64,000 nucleotides of DNA, from positions 91,427 to 155,426 of the forward strand of contig JAXFOK010000060.1 in the NCBI GenBank assembly GCA_034180415.1, read 5' to 3'. This document shows, one piece after another, positions 18,682 to 27,716 of this stretch. The stretch is from CAKMMH01 sp927798255. GTDB lineage: Bacteria > Bdellovibrionota_C > UBA2361 > CAKMMH01. A program made the translations under genes and the position numbers. How positions within the stretch are numbered: position 1 is the stretch's first letter; each line of letters starts with the position of its first letter. The notes beneath the pieces are model-generated. The model saw nothing but the letters and a program-made list of their open reading frames with translations. It was not told the origin of the DNA and did no database searches.

Positions 18682-20031
18682 CTAATCAAAAAATTCTTTA
18701 TGAAGTAATCTTATACAATCTTCAACTTCACTGTCTTCTAATATAAAACTAATATTAACCTTCGAAGCACCATGAGATATCATTTGAACATTATATGATT
18801 CATTATTTAAAATGGCAAAAACTTTACTAAAAATTGAAGTTGATTTTTTAACATCTGAAATCAAACTAACTATTGATTTATTGTAACTTATATGAACTTT
18901 TGCAATTTTTGAAAGCTTATCAATAATTCCTTGCACATTATATCTATTATCAATAGTTAAAGAAATTGAGATTTCACTACTTGCTATCATATCAACAGAA
19001 ATTTTTTCTTCTTCAAATACATTAAAAACTTTTGATAAAAATCCTGCTTGACCTAGCATTCTAGTAGATTCTATATCAATTAAAATTATTTTTCTTTTTG
19101 ATGTTATTGCTTTTAAACCATTTTTACTTAAATTATTTTCACTTATATAATCATCACTTAGTATCATACTTCCTTTTGCGTTTATATCATAAGAATTTTT
19201 TACTCTTACTGGAATATTTCTTTGCATTGCAGGAACAATTGATGCGGGATGTAAAACTTTTGCACCAAAATACGCCATTTCTGATGCTTCATTAAAAGAA
19301 AGCGTTTCTATAACTTTTGGATTTTCAACAATCCTTGGATCTGCAGTCAACACTCCATCTACATCTTTCCAAACTTGAACCTCATCAGCTAAAAGTCCTG
19401 CGCCAAGGACAGAAGCCGTTAAATCACTTCCACTTCTTCCAAGTGTCGTAATTATGCCATTTTTATCTTTCGCAATAAAACCTGTAACAATTGGTGTGTA
19501 CTCATAATCTTCTCTTAATCCACCTAAAATGTCATTGATATTTGCGTATGTTTGACTTTCAATCAAAGCATTTCCAAATGTAGAGTCTGTCACAAATCCT
19601 ACATCCCATGCATCAAATTCCCTCGATTTGATACCTTGTAAATTAAAAAAATCTGAAATTATTCTAACAGATAATCTTTCACCATAAGACATAAGTTTGT
19701 CTTTAATTCTGTTTGAAAATTCTTTAAAAAGAAAAATTCCCCTTAATAAATCTTCAAGCTCATCTAAAAGAGGTTCTATTTTATAATCATCTAATCCTAA
19801 ACTTTTTGCTAATTTGTAATGGAAATCGATTATTTTATTTGCGTTTACTTTGCCATTAAGCGCATTCTCGCCAGCTTCAATAAGCCAATTTGTAATCTGG
19901 AAACAAGCAGAAAAAACAAGGACTGGTTTCTTATCTAAAAACTTTTCTACAATTTTTTTGACTTCAAAAATTCTGTCAGCATCAGCAATAGATGATCCAC
20001 CAAATTTCATTACTATCATGGAAATTTTCAA
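18682..20031 (-). CDS. lysC: Aspartate kinase
   Basis: The 449-residue enzyme phosphorylates aspartate, the first step to lysine, diaminopimelate, threonine and methionine. It shows the N-terminal KFGGSSIADADRI motif, the substrate region GFIAKDKNGIITTLGRSGSDLTASVLGAGL (about 180-215), VWKDVDGVLTADPR, and two C-terminal ACT domains (about 310-449) for allosteric control. A start at the Met five residues in (MIVMKFGG) is also possible. Its stop lies 17 bases before the preferred DUF362 start. Monofunctional form: no homoserine dehydrogenase domain. Confidence 0.93.
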   Translation of the reverse strand: MKISMIVMKFGGSSIADADRIFEVKKIVEKFLDKKPVLVFSACFQITNWLIEAGENALNGKVNANKIIDFHYKLAKSLGLDDYKIEPLLDELEDLLRGIFLFKEFSNRIKDKLMSYGERLSVRIISDFFNLQGIKSREFDAWDVGFVTDSTFGNALIESQTYANINDILGGLREDYEYTPIVTGFIAKDKNGIITTLGRSGSDLTASVLGAGLLADEVQVWKDVDGVLTADPRIVENPKVIETLSFNEASEMAYFGAKVLHPASIVPAMQRNIPVRVKNSYDINAKGSMILSDDYISENNLSKNGLKAITSKRKIILIDIESTRMLGQAGFLSKVFNVFEEEKISVDMIASSEISISLTIDNRYNVQGIIDKLSKIAKVHISYNKSIVSLISDVKKSTSIFSKVFAILNNESYNVQMISHGASKVNISFILEDSEVEDCIRLLHKEFFD

Positions 20032-20225
20032 ACCTTAAAAATAAAAACGTACTTATGAAGATGATAATCGAGTTTTATTAAAAACTCAAACCCATTTTTT
20101 ATGTTCTAATAACTAGATACTTTTTAAAAATCTAATATTGAATATCAGCAATCTGCAAATCGGCGTTTGAGCATTCAGCAAAACAGCAATCAGCAAATCT
20201 GCTACCAGCTACCAGAAACCTGAAA

Positions 20226-20768
20226 TTAGAAGTCACTTTCGTTATAATAAAATTTATTTTTATGATTTGTTTTGCTACCACCTTCACTAGAAATTGCCAA
20301 TATTACCGATGCCATTATAGCTACAACAATTAAAATTATTTTTACTAAACCAAAAGAATACTTGTTTACAAAAGAATCAGACAAAGCATAATTTGAGGCT
20401 TCCCTCTTAACTAAAAAATCCTCCACACTTCCATTATATGAGTTATGTCTATTAGTATGCATATTCTCTGCATTCCCAGCTTGCATATTAAAGCCGCCAT
20501 CTTTATACATACCAACTCCAGGGGCATCCATAGCGTCTGTATTTTTTGAGAAAGGATTATTATCATTTATAGTGATTTTTTTCATAGTATCATTATACTG
20601 ATTTGAAAAAGAACGACTTGGATCCCATGAAGCGTTTTTATGTTGGTAGGACTCTTGAGCTTCATTTCGTATATAATACGAGTAATTGTCAGATGATGTA
20701 TTTGTGCTATTAGTAGTATTTGATGTACTTTGTCCAAAACCTCTTATTTGTCTCGTAAACCCAGCCAT
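20226..20768 (-). CDS. Hypothetical protein with Asn/Ser-rich head and C-terminal membrane anchor
   Basis: The 180-residue protein has a low-complexity Ser/Thr/Asn N-terminus (no signal peptide), a polar middle, and one hydrophobic helix at about 143-163 (FGLVKIILIVVAIMASVILAIS) followed by a short polar tail. This is a tail-anchored topology. No family is recognised. Its N-terminal composition is like that of the 6180 and 14884 products. RBS AAAAAGAAATT is weak. It is flanked by spacers with dispersed repeats. Confidence 0.6.
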   Translation of the reverse strand: MAGFTRQIRGFGQSTSNTTNSTNTSSDNYSYYIRNEAQESYQHKNASWDPSRSFSNQYNDTMKKITINDNNPFSKNTDAMDAPGVGMYKDGGFNMQAGNAENMHTNRHNSYNGSVEDFLVKREASNYALSDSFVNKYSFGLVKIILIVVAIMASVILAISSEGGSKTNHKNKFYYNESDF

Positions 20769-21058
20769 AGTAATTTCTTTTTAAATGATAGATAACCCAC
20801 TAACTTATATTTCGGAATCAAAAGTATAATACTTGAGCCAGTAAAAAATATAAAGTTAAACTTATAAAAATAATTTTTTAATAACAATAGTTAGTTAATA
20901 ATGATTACTATAAAATACCCTTTTTTACAGTTTATTACATTGACTTGGTAAATTTACTAAGTTAAAATTCGCTAATCGTTTAGGAGCTCTAAGGTTTTAT
21001 TACTTTTTAAGAGTTTTTTGTCATATTTCCCCAAACTAGTAACCTAGAAAGCAGGAAA
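20769..21058. other. Spacer between divergent genes
   Basis: Very AT-rich, with no supported gene. It must hold promoters for the 20226 gene (minus) and the 21059 gene (plus); a TTTAGGAGCTCTAAGG inverted repeat lies at about 20979. Confidence 0.35.
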
Positions 21059-21412
21059 ATGAGAAATCAAGAAAAAAAATGCTTCAAAAACGTTATTAAG
21101 GCTCTTATCAGGACATCTGATTTTGCTGAATATGGTGAGTATGCAAATTGCGATCAATTTGTGAGCTTGTTTGCGAACATGATTCTCGAACACAAAGTTT
21201 GCCCAGACCTCAATGGTATAAAACAAGCCTTGCATTTCTATCAACAAATTATTGGTAGTGTTCAAAAGCAAACTTCTCATTCACAAATTGAAAATTGCGA
21301 CATGAAGCAACTTGAGCTTCAGTGCATCGGCGATATCTGCAAACGTCAAAGATGTCAAATTGATAAACGATCAATCAACCAAACCATAAAGAAATTCACC
21401 GAAAGGAAGTAG
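21059..21412 (+). CDS. Small hypothetical protein, less AT-rich than neighbours
   Basis: The 117-residue product has seven cysteines, is helical and charged, and has no signal peptide or known motif. Codon choice differs from the flanking genes: AAG, GAG, CGA, ATC and CTC are common where housekeeping genes here use almost only AAA, GAA and ATT. An AGAAAGCAGGAAA ribosome-binding region precedes the ATG, and a hairpin terminator follows. It belongs to the set of solitary, compositionally distinct ORFs (22902, 24021, 26449, 27717, 38022, 56144). Confidence 0.6.
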   Translation: MRNQEKKCFKNVIKALIRTSDFAEYGEYANCDQFVSLFANMILEHKVCPDLNGIKQALHFYQQIIGSVQKQTSHSQIENCDMKQLELQCIGDICKRQRCQIDKRSINQTIKKFTERK

Positions 21413-21432
21413 AAAGAATTTCTTTATTATAA

Positions 21433-21462
21433 AAGGTCTCCAAAGCAAAAGCTATGGAGGCC
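21433..21462 (+). terminator. Intrinsic terminator-like hairpin
   Basis: GGTCTCCA and TGGAGGCC pair around an A-rich loop, followed by TATTTTCC, 20 bases after the 21059 gene. Confidence 0.55.
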
Positions 21463-21496
21463 TATTTTCCCTAGCTTTTCGCAACAAAATAATTTT

Positions 21497-21524
21497 AGGA
21501 AAACGCTGATTAATTCAAAAATCC
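21497..21524. repeat. MITE-like terminus, copy D3 (single end)
   Basis: AGGAAAACGCTGATTAATTC plus AAAA matches the ends of the elements at 5771-6000 and 13086-13156. No inverted partner is found within the following 200 bases; instead short hairpins (GTGTGC/GCACAC, CTAGTT/AACTAG) and a GAGA run follow. Confidence 0.55.
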
Positions 21525-21621
21525 CGCAAAGAATATAATAAAGTGTGCTTGCACACGCGACGCTAGTTGAAACTAGAGAGATAGAGAGAGAGACCACTTA
21601 GCACCATTATAATAAATAAAA

Positions 21622-21659
21622 AACCCCTTTAGCCAACATGACAGACTAAAGGGGTAAAA
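21622..21659. terminator. Bidirectional terminator hairpin
   Basis: ACCCCTTTAG and CTAAAGGGGT form a perfect 10-bp stem with flanking A- and T-rich runs; GC-rich compared with its surroundings. Confidence 0.7.
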
Positions 21660-21845
21660 ATAAATAAATAATTTTTTTAAGGAGGTTATGAAAAATCTAC
21701 TCGTTATTCTATAAAAATTTAAAACTTACGCAAAAAAAATTTAAAAAAAGAGTGTATAGTATTGATTTTATTAAAGTAGTAAAATAAATATAGTTTTTTA
21801 AATTTTTAATAAAGATAACAAATTTTTTAAAAGAGAGCAGAGCAT

Positions 21846-22601
21846 ATGCAAAAATTTCTAAACTTTGTAAATGTTTTTAAATCATATTTATTTATGATTT
21901 TTCTTGGGAATAAAGATATTTCAAAAACGATATTAAAAAAATCTTTCTTAAAAGTCGCTTTGATTTCAATTAGTGTAATTTTACTTTGCATTGCGTTAAG
22001 CTATCCATTAAATTTACAACTTGGTTGGGGATTTCAAGAAGGGCGTCCTGTTACTTGGCTTTCATTTTTCTCTTTATTACTCGTAGGATTTATTTCACTT
22101 GAAATTTTTAAATTTAAAAAAATTTCAGATAATCAAAATAAAAATATTAAAATGTGGAAATATTTAGGTATAGGTTTCATTTATCTTGCATTTGATGATT
22201 TATTAAGATTTCATGAAGAAATTGACCATACAATTTGTAAAATTTTTGGATTTGATAAGCACGGCCCTGCAGATAAAATTGATGATGTCATTATAGTTAT
22301 ATACGGGATAATAATGCTTTCAATATTAATAAAATATTTTAGCGAATCAATTAAATTTAAAAAAAGTTATGTGTTTTTTGGATTTGCAATTTTAATGGCA
22401 ATAATTTCAACAATATGTGACTTATCTGGTGGAATGATAGGACCGTTAAGCACACATTTTAACGCAGACTCTTTGCCAAAAGTTTTAAAAGGATTAGATA
22501 TTGTAGAAGAAACAGCCAAATCATTTGCTGAAGTTTTTTTTATTGGCGCATTTTTAAATATGTATCATTATTTTAAATCTTCCATTACCAATATTAAGTA
22601 A
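21846..22601 (+). CDS. Polytopic membrane protein with FDDLLRFHEE motif
   Basis: The 251-residue protein has six or seven predicted membrane helices. Near residues 118-127 at the end of a helix is a cluster of acidic residues and a histidine (FDDLLRFHEEIDH), and near 180-190 DLSGG and a second acidic patch, LDIVEETAKSFAE, near 220. Paired acidic/His motifs in helices recall metal-dependent membrane enzymes, and similar 'L-DE-xx-x-HE' membrane proteins of unknown function occur in other bacteria. RBS AAAGAGAGCAG is present. It stands alone; composition is AT-rich like the core genome. Confidence 0.65.
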   Translation: MQKFLNFVNVFKSYLFMIFLGNKDISKTILKKSFLKVALISISVILLCIALSYPLNLQLGWGFQEGRPVTWLSFFSLLLVGFISLEIFKFKKISDNQNKNIKMWKYLGIGFIYLAFDDLLRFHEEIDHTICKIFGFDKHGPADKIDDVIIVIYGIIMLSILIKYFSESIKFKKSYVFFGFAILMAIISTICDLSGGMIGPLSTHFNADSLPKVLKGLDIVEETAKSFAEVFFIGAFLNMYHYFKSSITNIK

Positions 22602-22901
22602 TAAAGTTTTAAAAAGAGTATCTACTTTTACAAAGAGATTATTTATAGTTTATTGGTCATTTATATAACAAATTGCATAGACTTAAATTCTATTCATTGT
22701 GTTATAATCAAATGCTCTAAAATATAGTCACTGTAAAATCAAATAGTTATCAATATAACAACATCCTATTGACTATAATCTAATATTCTGTAAAAATTAA
22801 CGAATGTTTTTGAGTAGAAGAGAAAGTGTAACCCTTTAGGTTTTATTTTGTTTTTTGCTCATTTTACAATCAATAAAGTCACAAAATGAGGGAAATTTAT
22901 C
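22602..22901. other. Spacer with TGTAACCC-T-rich leader
   Basis: No gene. At 22827-22858 it carries TGTAACCCTTTAGGTTTT followed by ATTTTGTTTTTT, closely matching the block at 4207-4230. The GTAACCC...GGTTT part can pair, giving a hairpin and T-run just upstream of the 22902 gene, as in a leader attenuator. Confidence 0.4.
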
Positions 22902-23732
22902 ATGAAAAAGTGTTTTTCGTGCGTTTTACTTCTCCTTTCAGTACTTTTGGCTTCAGTGTTTTTGGCTACGCAAGCCAGTGCCGACGATTCTTTTGAAGAG
23001 AATCGGTCAGCCAACAACAAAGAGATCAACTCTAAACTTCAAGATAAAAATTACGCAAGAGTTGATAGACTTGAGGTTCGAGTCCTTTCGAGGGATGAGG
23101 CTACTAACGACAACGATAACCAAGCTCCTTTGTCGAAGTATCAATACACAGGCGTTGTGAGAGAACAGGAATTTATTGATTCTGTTCCGGTTACATACGT
23201 GGAGTTTGAGTCTATCAACAAAGAGTATGTAACAAAAATGTTCCAATATCGACTCAAAATGATCAAGTTATCCATCACGCTTTGTAAACTGATGTTGGAT
23301 AAAAAAGATATCGACCTTGAGGAATTAAAAAATGACCTTAGCTACTGTAAAGAACACGGAGATGACGACGTCTTATCGTATTCAGATCTCTACGATTTCA
23401 GATTGTCGGTTTTTGATGCCGCTGATAAAATCCTGAATAAGAAGGAAGAAATCTCAAATGACTTAAAAGAGATCGTAAAGAAAGATCTTCTTATCGAATA
23501 TGCTCTGCTTACCCTTGATTTTCCGTATAACGCGAAAAAACAAGATGATTCTTTTCATATTTTTGGTAGAGAGTCATTGGAGAATATTTTCAAGTTGGTA
23601 GAAAGAGCTAACAAAGAAGCCCCTCCTAATCCGGACAAGAACTTCTACGTTGTAGAGTTCTCTAAGAAGAGGCTTAAAGAAAGACTTCCTGAGATCATAG
23701 ATCTTTTGAGACGAGAAGGACGAGAATTGTAG
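22902..23732 (+). CDS. Exported hypothetical protein
   Basis: The 276-residue protein has a textbook signal peptide (MKKCFSC, Leu/Ser/Val core, cleavage at ASA-DD) and a charged, helical mature part with no known motif. The sequence is clearly less AT-rich than neighbours and uses GAG, AAG and ATC freely. RBS GAGGGAAA is strong. A hairpin with T-run lies upstream (leader attenuator candidate) and a terminator downstream, so it is a single-gene transcription unit. No homologue is recognised; periplasmic or secreted location is the only firm inference. Confidence 0.7.
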   Translation: MKKCFSCVLLLLSVLLASVFLATQASADDSFEENRSANNKEINSKLQDKNYARVDRLEVRVLSRDEATNDNDNQAPLSKYQYTGVVREQEFIDSVPVTYVEFESINKEYVTKMFQYRLKMIKLSITLCKLMLDKKDIDLEELKNDLSYCKEHGDDDVLSYSDLYDFRLSVFDAADKILNKKEEISNDLKEIVKKDLLIEYALLTLDFPYNAKKQDDSFHIFGRESLENIFKLVERANKEAPPNPDKNFYVVEFSKKRLKERLPEIIDLLRREGREL

Positions 23733-23750
23733 TTTGACTATAATTGTATA

Positions 23751-23813
23751 CGGAAAGAGAAAACATGTTTTATAAAGGTTAGATTTATTCGAGTCTTATG
23801 CTTTCTCTTTTCA
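23751..23813 (+). terminator. Intrinsic terminator
   Basis: AAAGAGAAAACAT pairs with ATGCTTTCTCTTTT, followed by further T residues, about 20 bases after the 22902 gene. Confidence 0.6.
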
Positions 23814-23985
23814 AATCAAATTTTCTTTTTAATATCCTTCATAAATCAACCATTTTTTTCAAAATACATATTTAATATATATAATTTAATAATATTATTA
23901 AAAGACTTTCTTAACCGATTTTTCTGCGGTTTGACGTCTTTTAGTGTTCTAGCTTAGGCTCATTTTCTGTTTTAGAAAGGTTGTT

Positions 23986-24021
23986 ATGATTCGCATTTTA
24001 GCAAAGAATGCCACTATCTGA
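23986..24021 (+). CDS. Putative 11-residue leader peptide
   Basis: An AGAAAGG ribosome-binding site precedes ATG ATT CGC ATT..., an 11-codon frame that ends in TGA at 24019-24021. That stop overlaps the ATG of the next ORF (TGATG), an arrangement of coupled translation. The predicted peptide MIRILAKNATI has no attenuation codon run. It may be a leader peptide, or a sign that the downstream ORF is really reached by frameshift. Confidence 0.4.
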   Translation: MIRILAKNATI

Positions 24022-24389
24022 TGCAGGGGAAAGGTACTATAGCAGCGTTTTTAGAGTGGCTTTGGATTCAAGTCCACAACTTGCACCATTCAAATCCCGA
24101 TATCCCGGAGGATGAGTTTAAGAAAGTCGTGTTTCTAATTAGAGACACGATGAAGCAAATCTTGAAATTCGCGAATGCGAAAACCAAAGAATACTGTATT
24201 TCGCTAGCAAAAGATTGCGGGATTGACCTCGTTATCCGGATCATCGGAAACTATGGCTATGACAATTATCGCCGAAACGATCATCACTATCGTCAAAATG
24301 ATCATCGTCGAGAAGACTTCCGTCTTGGACCAGTTGAATACGGGGACAACACTGGAGGGAATGGCTATATGGGACCGCAGTGGAGATAA
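24021..24389 (+). CDS. Hypothetical His/Arg/Asp-rich small protein
   Basis: The 122-residue product has a hydrophobic/aromatic N-terminal half (FLEWLWIQVHNLHH) and a polar C-terminus rich in His, Arg, Asn, Asp and Tyr (about residues 82-122). It has no signal peptide. Codon choice matches the other less AT-rich solitary ORFs. Its start overlaps the stop of an 11-codon frame that owns the recognisable RBS, so translation is probably coupled. A run of seven or eight C lies just after its stop, and a strong terminator follows. Function unknown. Confidence 0.5.
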   Translation: MQGKGTIAAFLEWLWIQVHNLHHSNPDIPEDEFKKVVFLIRDTMKQILKFANAKTKEYCISLAKDCGIDLVIRIIGNYGYDNYRRNDHHYRQNDHRREDFRLGPVEYGDNTGGNGYMGPQWR

Positions 24390-24439
24390 ACGCTTCGCTA
24401 CTGCCCCCCCAAGGGTTATTTTTGAAGATTTCAGAGGAG

Positions 24440-24480
24440 GAGTGAAATTTCGTTATTTCGAAGTTCACTCCTTTTTTTAT
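24440..24480 (+). terminator. Intrinsic terminator
   Basis: GGAGTGAA.. pairs with ..TTCACTCC (extended by ATTTCG/CGAAGT), followed by seven T. It sits between the 24021 ORF and the convergent lipoprotein gene. Confidence 0.8.
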
Positions 24481-24489
24481 TTCTAAAGA

Positions 24490-24804
24490 TTATCTTACGC
24501 CGTCTCCTTCAACAATTGTAACAAATCCATTACCTGCTGGAGTCCAGAACCATCTATCGACAACAGTAACATTTGTTAAGCTGTTTGCATTAACTGAATC
24601 TAAGCACTTCTTGTAAGCTCTTTCAAGTCTTCCATTATTATAGATAGGAATGAAACTAAATAACAAAAATCCACCATCAGCATTTGAACAGTGACCTACA
24701 ACTTGATCACTATTTGCTGGAGCAGGAGTTGGTAAAGACATAACTTGTGAACCACAACCAGCTAGACAAATTGAAAGTAAAATTAAACATACAATTTTTT
24801 TCAT
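24490..24804 (-). CDS. Small lipoprotein
   Basis: Starting at 24804 the product is 104 residues with a lipoprotein signal (LSICLAGC, lipobox LAGC). The mature part contains GGFLLFSFIPIYNNGRLERAYKKCLDS and TNVTVVDRWFWTPAGNGFVTIVEGDGV. The 'L-F-x-IPI-xx-G-R-x-x-RA' segment resembles bacterial TRL-like/DUF6567 small lipoproteins, but I hold this loosely. It is expected in the outer membrane's periplasmic leaflet. A 10-residue upstream extension (to 24834) would hide the signal and is rejected. Confidence 0.7.
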   Translation of the reverse strand: MKKIVCLILLSICLAGCGSQVMSLPTPAPANSDQVVGHCSNADGGFLLFSFIPIYNNGRLERAYKKCLDSVNANSLTNVTVVDRWFWTPAGNGFVTIVEGDGVR

Positions 24805-24984
24805 AACCAAAAATCCTTTTATTAAAAAATACAACTATGTTCAGTTTAAAACTATTAATTCTAAGAGACAATAGATTAAGAAAACGCTTTTGAAAAAGAA
24901 ACCAACTTTTCTCTTTTTGTATCTAAATATTGATAGTATATTTGTTTTATTGTTACATTTAAATTTTTTCTTGGAGTTTTTCTT

Positions 24985-26220
24985 ATGGATATGCAAGTTT
25001 TATTAAATAGGTATGCAGATTTAATTTTAACTCACGGTGTTAGTTTAAAAAAAGACGATATATTAAATATCGCAGTAGAATGTATAGGAAGAGATTTTGC
25101 CGTGCTTTTAACAAAAAAAGCATATGAGATGGGTGCAAAAGCTGTGTATGTTGATTTAATAGACTCAAGAATAGGAAAGCTGAGAATAAATAAATCAAAA
25201 GAAGAAAATTTAAGTTTTGTTTTAGATTATGAAGCAAAAAAATATGATGAGTTTGTAGATAAAAGGATAGCGAACATTCGTCTTATTTGCCCAGAAGACC
25301 CAGATATTTTAAACGATGAAGACCCTAAAAAAATTACTAAACTTAGCCTTGCAAAAAACAAAGCAGCCAAAAGATTTTATGAAGAAGGTATAGGACAATC
25401 AAAAATGAAATGGTGCATAGCTGCAATGTCTTCTCCTAAATGGGGTAAGAAAGTTTTTCCTACACTTACTGAAAAAGAAGCAGAAAAAGCGTTATGGGAA
25501 GATATTTTTAAAATTTGCATGGTTGATAAAGAAGATTGCTTAGAACTTTGGACACAAAGAGATAAGGCTATAAAAGAAAGAGTTAAAAAGCTTCAAGCAT
25601 TTAAAGTTAAGGAGCTTCATTTTGTAGGCCCCGAAACTGACCTTTATATAGGGCTTTCTCCTAAGGCAAAATTTGGTGGCGGCTCCGAAAGAACAGACAC
25701 TGGAATTGATTTTGAACCAAATATTCCATCAGAAGAAATTTTTACAACTCCAGATTATAGAACTGTAAGAGGAACAGTGAAAGCAACACGCCCAGTATTA
25801 ATAAGTGGAAAACAAGTAAAAGGTTTAAAAATGACTTTTACTGATGGTGTCGTTACAGATTTTGATGCCACAGAGGGAAAAGAAAATTTTGCAAGTTATA
25901 TAAAAGGAGATACTGGCTCATCTCGTTTAGGAGAGGTCGCCCTTGTAAGTACCGACTCCCCTATTTTCCAAAGCGGGCATATTTTTGAAGAAATTTTGTT
26001 TGATGAAAATGCTGCTTGTCATATAGCTCTTGGTAATGGCTTTGAGTTTTGCATTGAAGGAAGTGATAATATGACTAAAGAAGAGCTAGCAAATGAAGGA
26101 TTTAACAAAAGTTCATTTCACACAGATATTATGATTTCTTCTCCTGAAGTTGATGTTATAGCAGAAACTAGAGATGGGAAAAATATTCCAATAATTGAAA
26201 AAGGAAAATTTGTAATTTAA
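24985..26220 (+). CDS. M29-family metallo-aminopeptidase
   Basis: The 411-residue protein matches thermophilic aminopeptidases (AmpS/AmpT type). Metal ligands are expected in the segment GTVKATRPVL to the C-terminus: E near LGEVAL, H in FQSGHIFEEILFDENAACHIALG and D/H in FNKSSFHTDIMI. Substrate-region landmarks TDLYIGLSPKAKFGGGSERTDTG and NIPSEEIFTTPD are present. It removes N-terminal residues from peptides in the cytoplasm, using Co/Zn. RBS TTGGAG precedes the ATG. It is a single AT-rich gene. Confidence 0.92.
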   Translation: MDMQVLLNRYADLILTHGVSLKKDDILNIAVECIGRDFAVLLTKKAYEMGAKAVYVDLIDSRIGKLRINKSKEENLSFVLDYEAKKYDEFVDKRIANIRLICPEDPDILNDEDPKKITKLSLAKNKAAKRFYEEGIGQSKMKWCIAAMSSPKWGKKVFPTLTEKEAEKALWEDIFKICMVDKEDCLELWTQRDKAIKERVKKLQAFKVKELHFVGPETDLYIGLSPKAKFGGGSERTDTGIDFEPNIPSEEIFTTPDYRTVRGTVKATRPVLISGKQVKGLKMTFTDGVVTDFDATEGKENFASYIKGDTGSSRLGEVALVSTDSPIFQSGHIFEEILFDENAACHIALGNGFEFCIEGSDNMTKEELANEGFNKSSFHTDIMISSPEVDVIAETRDGKNIPIIEKGKFVI

Positions 26221-26448
26221 TAAACAAAAGTCAATATGCCATATAATATATTTTTATAATTATATGGCATAAATTAATTCTAACCAAATTCTCTAAAATC
26301 TTTACCATTTCATTAATATTTTTAACTAAGGCACCAATTATGAAATAATTTTCATTTTAAGCTTTATGGCGTCATCACGCTTTTTCGTTATTGCGCCTTA
26401 AGTTTTCGATACGGTTCCATAAGCTGTAAAGCTAGAAAGTACTAAGAT

Positions 26449-27456
26449 GGACAAAAAAGAAGCTGTTATTTGTACGTTTTCCTCTCTCCTGAAAAAATCA
26501 TTCCTACAGGACTCTAGTCACGGAAGATTTCAACCCTTCTGAGATTCTAAAGGAAATCGTCAAGGATGATAATCCCAAGTATTAACGAAGGTCATCTTGA
26601 ATCGTTCACGACGATCAACGAAATACTTCAAGAAACTTTCTTTAATCCACATAACGGAAAATTCCGTTATGAAATATGGAAACCTGGGGACCAATACATT
26701 TCGTTTAATAGCGAGTATCTTAATAATTAGCTTAAGGAAGCCTTAAAGACTTACTCGCTTAACTAATTAAAATTCGTTCCCGACACCGCTCTCATATTGG
26801 GAAGCACAGCTGCGAATTTCTGTAAGAGAACTTCGTTTCTTTTAAAAGAAATGGTTATCTGTTCTCCCCCAATAAGAAAGGTTGCAGCCCTTGGGGGGAA
26901 TAGGAATATTACATCTAACAAAAGAGAGTATTTCGAGCAAAATGGTTTCAAATCCGAAAGCGTAATAAATTTCGAATTTGACTTTATGGATACAATCATC
27001 CAAGATAAAGAGAATATCCGTAAGATGCTAGAATCAAGCGGTATCGATCAACTCAAAATTGATACAGAACAATAATATCAAAGCAATGAGACACTTAGAG
27101 AAGGAGTAACAATTAATGAATGTCTCAAAGCATATGAACAAATAGAAGAAATTGTTCGCATCGATACGATGCACCCAACTTATAAGCCGACGACTCATGG
27201 GACAATTGTTGACTATGTTAAAAACAACAATGTCTCAGAAGAGAACATAGTAGTGGTATCGTCACAACCATTTAATGACTATCAAATACTGACGTCAATA
27301 AATGCGTTTTTTAAAGAAGGTACCCTACCTCAAAACGTAGGAGGAATCGGAAGTGGGGTATCAAAAGTCCCGAGTACGCTGTTTGGCAATCACATTGCCA
27401 AATTAATCTATACGATTCTTGAGATCCTCAATAGAATCGGAGTTGAGCTAAAATAA
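26449..27456 (+). pseudogene. Decayed first copy of the 27717 gene
   Basis: Pieces in several frames align in order to the intact 336-residue protein encoded at 27717: LVTEDFNPSE versus LVTKDFKPSQ; FFNPHNGKFRYEIWKPGDQ versus FVTNNKRQFRNEVWMQGDE; ALILGSTAANFCKRTSFLLKE versus ALILGTSIASFCKRASFLLQE; and IVDYVKNNNVSEENIVVVSSQP versus VVDYIKENAITESERIVIASSQP. It has at least two frame changes and stops in the first 330 bases and an in-frame TAA at 27073 where the intact copy has Pro. The upstream word GGTTCCATAAGCT (26413) is also shared with the intact copy (27674), so promoter and gene were duplicated together. Confidence 0.88.
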
Positions 27457-27716
27457 GGTAAAAACCGATTCTCACGCAAAGCCTAAAGGAGAAATGGAGC
27501 CTAAACATTTTATCCTAAGGGTTTTGTTTGAGAATTTTTTATTATTAAATTTATCTTTAAATTCAAAAAATTAAATTTCAATTAAAAAAACACCTGCAAT
27601 TACTATTTACTAAAATTTTAATATATTGTAGCATTTAATGTCCTTTTAAGCGTTTTTTAAGGATATAAATTTAGGTTCCATAAAGCTTAACTTTAAAAGC
27701 AGAAAGGCGGCGTCAA

